Shown here: piece after piece, positions 60,300 through 64,000 of the stretch
Numbering within the stretch: position 1 is the stretch's first letter
How the letters are laid out: each line of letters opens with the position of its first letter
Assembly: GCA_009739215.1 (NCBI GenBank)
Contig: VSJF01000005.1
Span: 1,302,001-1,366,000, forward strand
Direction of reading: 5' to 3'
Origin: Floccularia luteovirens
Taxonomy: Eukaryota; Basidiomycota; Agaricomycetes; Agaricales; Squamanitaceae
Length of the DNA: 64,000 nt
Program-made: the position numbers and the translations under genes
Notes under the pieces: model-generated
The model's input: only the letters and a program-made list of their open reading frames with translations
Databases searched by the model: none
Told to the model about the DNA's origin: nothing

Positions 60300-60793
60300 A
60301 TGCTTGACAAATTTCTGCTGTATGTCGTTCCCAGCGACACCCTTTTGTTGGTGATCAAAGCGCTTGTCATGGGTAAAGTTGATATGTCGAGTGTTTCACC
60401 TCGATATATGAAGTTGCGTTCAAAATCACTTTATGGTCTTGAACAAATCAGCCCTTCCAGGTTCGCCCCTTTTTAAGTTTCTAGTGTGAAAATACTCAAG
60501 TCACATATTGTTTTCTCTAACCGATATTTAAGTTCACCACATGTCTTTCACTCCTACTTAACCGTCCTTTCGCCGCTCCTACACCCTTTTCGTTTCTAGT
60601 CTCGCTCTACGCTCATCAATACAAGTGGCCTTCCATTGAAGAAAAGGGAACGAATAACACCGTCGAGCTAATACCTGAAAAGATCGGATCCTGGGAACCG
60701 AAGATGTCATATAGCTTCAAGCAGTCTAGAACTGGCAACTGCGTCTGTGATAAGGGAATTACCAAACTTTATGATCCCCTACAACAACCATGA
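60300..60793 (+). CDS. Possible small two-exon gene, unrecognised
   Basis: From an ATG at 60300 the plus frame reads MLDKFLLYVVPSDTLLLVIK, then LVMGKVDMSSVSPRYMKLRS, with protein-like composition. It then meets a candidate donor (ggtcttg near 60434 or ggttcgc near 60460). A second open stretch around 60600-60790 reads LYAHQYKWPSIEEKGTNNTV and ends with a TGA at 60791-60793. The exon join is not determined; two donors and two acceptors are possible. No family was recognised. Confidence 0.3.
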
Positions 60794-62754
60794 TCTGCGG
60801 CGGCACATGTACAGAAGTTGGAAACTGCATTTCTTTTCTCGCCAATCATAATATTTGTTGATAAACCTGACTCCCGCTTGCTTCGATACTGCGACTTCAA
60901 ATAGTTATACTGTTCAACACTCCTGAATGACCACTGTGCATAATCGCCTCCGTCATTAATTATTAATTTCATATTCGCGTTATTCACAGCTACTTTCTTG
61001 TACCTTCACCTCTCAGGCCTCAGAAGTTTCTACAGAATGTGTCGCAATGCGATATCTCCTATGTACTCATGTTCAGGATCATGTCTGGGCTTTGGGCTTC
61101 CTTCATTTCAGACTCCAAGAATTAAAAAGGGTCCACTCACATGTAAATTTTTCCTACATTTGCCCCTTCTTACTTTGAGGATTATAAGACCTCCCCTCCT
61201 CTAGTACAGGACTATTCCGCACTCCCATGAGCTAACTGTGGTATGGCTTAAACACTTAGTGGATAGTCTCGGTCTCGATCCTCGACAGCACTAACATGAT
61301 ATAGATCACAAATATGCCATCAATCAATCATATCAATCACCCCCACCACATGTCTCCGTGACATCCGTACCGTGCCCCGCGCCGCGTGTTCGAAGTGCTT
61401 GCGAAAAAAGGTCATCTGAATCAGTGGGTCTCCCTATATACGAAGTCACAAATCAAATTGGTGCTTCTCGCGTTCTCGGTGTTTCTTCTTTTCTGAATAG
61501 GGTTGATATTTTGATTGCACACCCATTGCCGCTTTTTCTTTAAATCCAGCTATTTTTGATGCTGGGAATTGTTACATTATCTCCTATCTGAAGTTACAGG
61601 ACCTAGTTTGACCAGTTCTCAGTGCTATTGGTATTGACGCCTGAACACCATTTGTTGGGTTAGTTGTCCAGGTCATCAACCAGCTTATGCCCTTGTTATC
61701 GTGGTCCTGAAAGCTTGGGCCCGTGTTTGTATAACCCATTCACGTCATACTTTTCCCACTGAAACATCAATACATCATCAGCATCACAAAATCAGATATA
61801 TAAGACGGCTTAAACGGGCGCCGTGCTTACAACAATAAAGTATTCGTTTACGCGATTATACAAAGTTTCTCGTCTGCATTTTTCGGCAAACGGCTATTGC
61901 GATTGGCACGGCACAAGAGATTTCACAGCTTATGTGGTGAGGATGATACACAGGCACTGCACATGGATTAGTGTATATAACCTTTTAGCAGCAACAATAT
62001 ATGTTTCCATTACATGGATGATGATTTTTCTGTATTTGTTAAAGCAGCTATAAGATGATAAAGCTATTTATAATACACAAACGGACTAGACATCGGCACC
62101 CAAAGCATACCCACTCCTCGGGAGATGGTATACTAAATACCCTGGGTCGACCGCGAGTACATGATATGGGGTGATCATAGGAGGTGAGAGAGTGGATACT
62201 GAAGCTAACAATGGGCAAAGATTTGAAAAGGCATGATCGAAGCTCCGAAAATCCGGAGGTCGACAAAATGTCCGCCACTAACGAACAAATCATTTGCAGG
62301 GCGCTAGGTTTTACTAACAACAACAGACAAATCAAACAACCTGGCCCCCTTCCCATCCTCTTCTCCTTTCTACCATCACCATCCGTTCGTTCGAGAGTCT
62401 GTTCCACGTTTTCGTTGATTCAACGAACGAACAAAGACTTGGAGACTTGGAGACTTGAGACAAAACAAGCTCACGTCATCATCCAAACGATCCCCTTTGA
62501 GGTTCTCTCCGGGGATTTCGAAGGAATTACGTGAGAAAAAAGCGTGATAAACAACCAATTGGGAAAAGAAGTGGGTTGAATCGTATTAATTTTTTTTCAT
62601 CAATTCCATCTTTTTTTTTCTAATTTGAATCAACAACAGCAAAGCTTTTCCTGACATCTTCTTCAACAACCATCATACTTACCACGACTTTGAACGAAGT
62701 AACGTAGAGAGGGGTTATTTTCCTTGGGCTCGCTTCTTTTCTTCAAACCCAACC
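60794..62754. other. Gene-poor region and LCB2 leader
   Basis: About 2 kb without a supported gene. Near 62434-62459 an 8-base unit (agacttgg) is repeated three times. The last 180 bases before the LCB2 start are rich in T and C tracts (62590-62625, 62730-62755), typical of strongly expressed fungal promoters and leaders. Confidence 0.45.
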
Positions 62755-64000
62755 ATGCCGTTGAATTCCCCGTTGCCATCTCCAATGGCTCTTACCAAGG
62801 CTGCTCAGCCTTCCATATTCAGCAAGAAACGGGGTAGTACCCCAATAGCTTCAGCTGCCTCCTATCTCTCAGCTCTCTCCGAAGCAGACGCTCGAGCCCG
62901 AGTAAACAACGCAGGTAGTTACAGATCCCCAACCTCCACACCCGCTCTATCCCTCTCCTCTTCCGTAACATCCTCGTCGGAAGACACAATCCTCAACGAA
63001 GACGACGGTTACAAATTTGACAACTCCGATGGTCTAGCCCTCCCATTACATCCCCCAACCTCAGAACAGGTGTTCACGACTGTTCATACTGAATTTGGGC
63101 ATTGTGCGAATGACGAATATCGACTGGTCTCGAAACACGCGAGTGGCACGCCTTTGCCAGCTCATGTCGAACAAGACCCTCCGTATTATATTTTATTATC
63201 GACATATATAAGTTATCTCATTTTAATCTGTTTGGGACATGTGAGGGACTTTGTTGGGAAACGGTTGAGTCCTGCTTCGTATAACCATTTGATGCCTAGA
63301 GACGTGAGTCCTTTCCCTTTGGTCTCCTTTTTTTTTCTTTTCTCTCCTTTCTTCGTATACATGCGGTGTTTGTCTGATATATATGGTGACGCGTTGAAAA
63401 AAAAACAACAAAACCGGTGTCTCGTGATTCCCCATTACATCACAGCCTCCACTCGTCATTTCCCCGTTCTCATAACAAACAATCTTCCAATCGTTTGCTA
63501 ACTTTTGAAATTCTAGGGTTATGCACCACTTAACTCTGATTTCGATTCTTTTTATACCCGGCGACTCAAGACGCGAATGGACGAATGTTTCTCCCAACCG
63601 GTAACAGGAGTAGCAGGTCGAACAATTGCTCTATTGGATCGAATTTCACCTGATTACAACCACACGCAAATACTTACTGGATCGAGGACAAGGGCTCTCA
63701 ATATCTCTTCATATAACTATTTGGGGTTCGCTCAAGCTCGTGGAGGATGTGCAGATGCCGTCGAGGAATCTATCAAACGATATGGAATTTCGACATGTGG
63801 GTCCAGGTTAGAAGGTGGTTCAAGCGATCTGCATACTATCAGCGAAGCTCTCGTTGCCCGGTTCGTAGGAATGGAAGATGCATTGATCAGTTCGATGGGA
63901 TTTGCAACGAATTCGACCTTCATACCAGCGCTCGTTGGGAAGGGATGCCTAGTGATTTCTGATGAACTCAACCATGCTTCTATTCGGTTTCGGTGTGCGG
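62755..64000 (+). CDS. LCB2: Serine palmitoyltransferase subunit 2 (5' part, runs off window)
   Basis: This endoplasmic-reticulum PLP enzyme condenses serine and palmitoyl-CoA, the first step of sphingolipid synthesis, with Lcb1. The start at 62755 gives MPLNSPLPSPMALTKAAQPS and a Ser-rich cytosolic tail. A membrane segment lies in YYILLSTYISYLILICLGHV. One intron (from 63304) joins HLMPRD to GYAPLNSDFDSFYTRRLKTR. The aminotransferase fold follows: ALNISSYNYLGFA, YGISTCGSRLEGGSSDLHTI, FVGMEDALISSMGFATNSTF and VISDELNHASIRF. The PLP-binding Lys lies beyond the right edge. No defect is visible in the part present. Confidence 0.95.

Noticed and set aside
62434..62459. Three copies of an 8-base unit before LCB2
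   Set aside because: Too short to call a functional repeat; noted in the leader description only.

Overview
The window is nuclear DNA from a basidiomycete fungus, most likely an Agaricomycete. Genes are broken by many short GT-AG introns of roughly 50-70 bases. The families are typical of mushrooms: DUF6534 membrane proteins, Con-6 repeat proteins, a DUF7587 protein, a Nudix protein of the thiamine-pyrophosphokinase-related type, and paired delta-12 desaturases. No bacterial, organellar or viral gene, tRNA, rRNA or CRISPR array was seen.

Layout. 1-5.2 kb: a 1.56-kb tandem duplication carrying the 5' part of a DUF6534 membrane-protein gene; copy A runs off the left edge and copy B is complete. 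5.5-7.7 kb: a secreted amidase. 8.4-9.2 kb: a broken kinase-like gene that has lost its catalytic loop. 10.1-13.8 kb: an array of five Con-6 genes, in which a two-gene block was duplicated and one copy then decayed. 14.0-15.3 kb: a D-2-hydroxyacid (D-lactate) dehydrogenase, divergent from the array. 15.4-18.8 kb: MCM4, with a cluster of MluI cell-cycle boxes at its promoter. 19.1-20.6 kb: another DUF6534 gene. 21.6-24.3 kb: ORC3. 24.6-25.3 kb: an isoprenylcysteine methyltransferase. 25.3-29.2 kb: gene-poor DNA with a frameshifted WD40 pseudogene. 29.2-36.0 kb: a Nudix protein and a TcdA-type tRNA dehydratase sharing a promoter, an O-methyltransferase, and a membrane-anchored DUF7587 protein. 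37.8-38.6 kb: a small, probably mitochondrial protein. 38.9-48.1 kb: four genes in a row on the minus strand (F-box protein, USP25/28-like protein, DUS3, delta-12 desaturase). 50.2-52.0 kb: a second delta-12 desaturase, head to head with the first. 53.0-53.4 kb: a 417-bp foldback repeat. 54.1-59.5 kb: a SUZ-domain protein, a DUG1-type dipeptidase and UDP-glucose dehydrogenase. 60-62.7 kb: gene-poor. 62.8-64 kb: the 5' part of LCB2 (serine palmitoyltransferase).

Functional links. MCM4 and ORC3 are two replication-licensing factors about 3 kb apart. TcdA and DUS3 both modify tRNA. The desaturases and LCB2 belong to membrane-lipid synthesis, and UDP-glucose dehydrogenase to wall and capsule precursors. 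Most other neighbours look unrelated.

The most unusual item is the USP25/28-like gene. By eye, its expected catalytic Cys is Ala and its His-box His is Gln, although the rest of the fold, an N-terminal UBA-like segment and a UIM-like segment are kept. It may be an enzyme-dead ubiquitin-binding protein. The Con-6 block duplication with ATF/CRE-like sites, the foldback element and the MCB cluster are the next most interesting.
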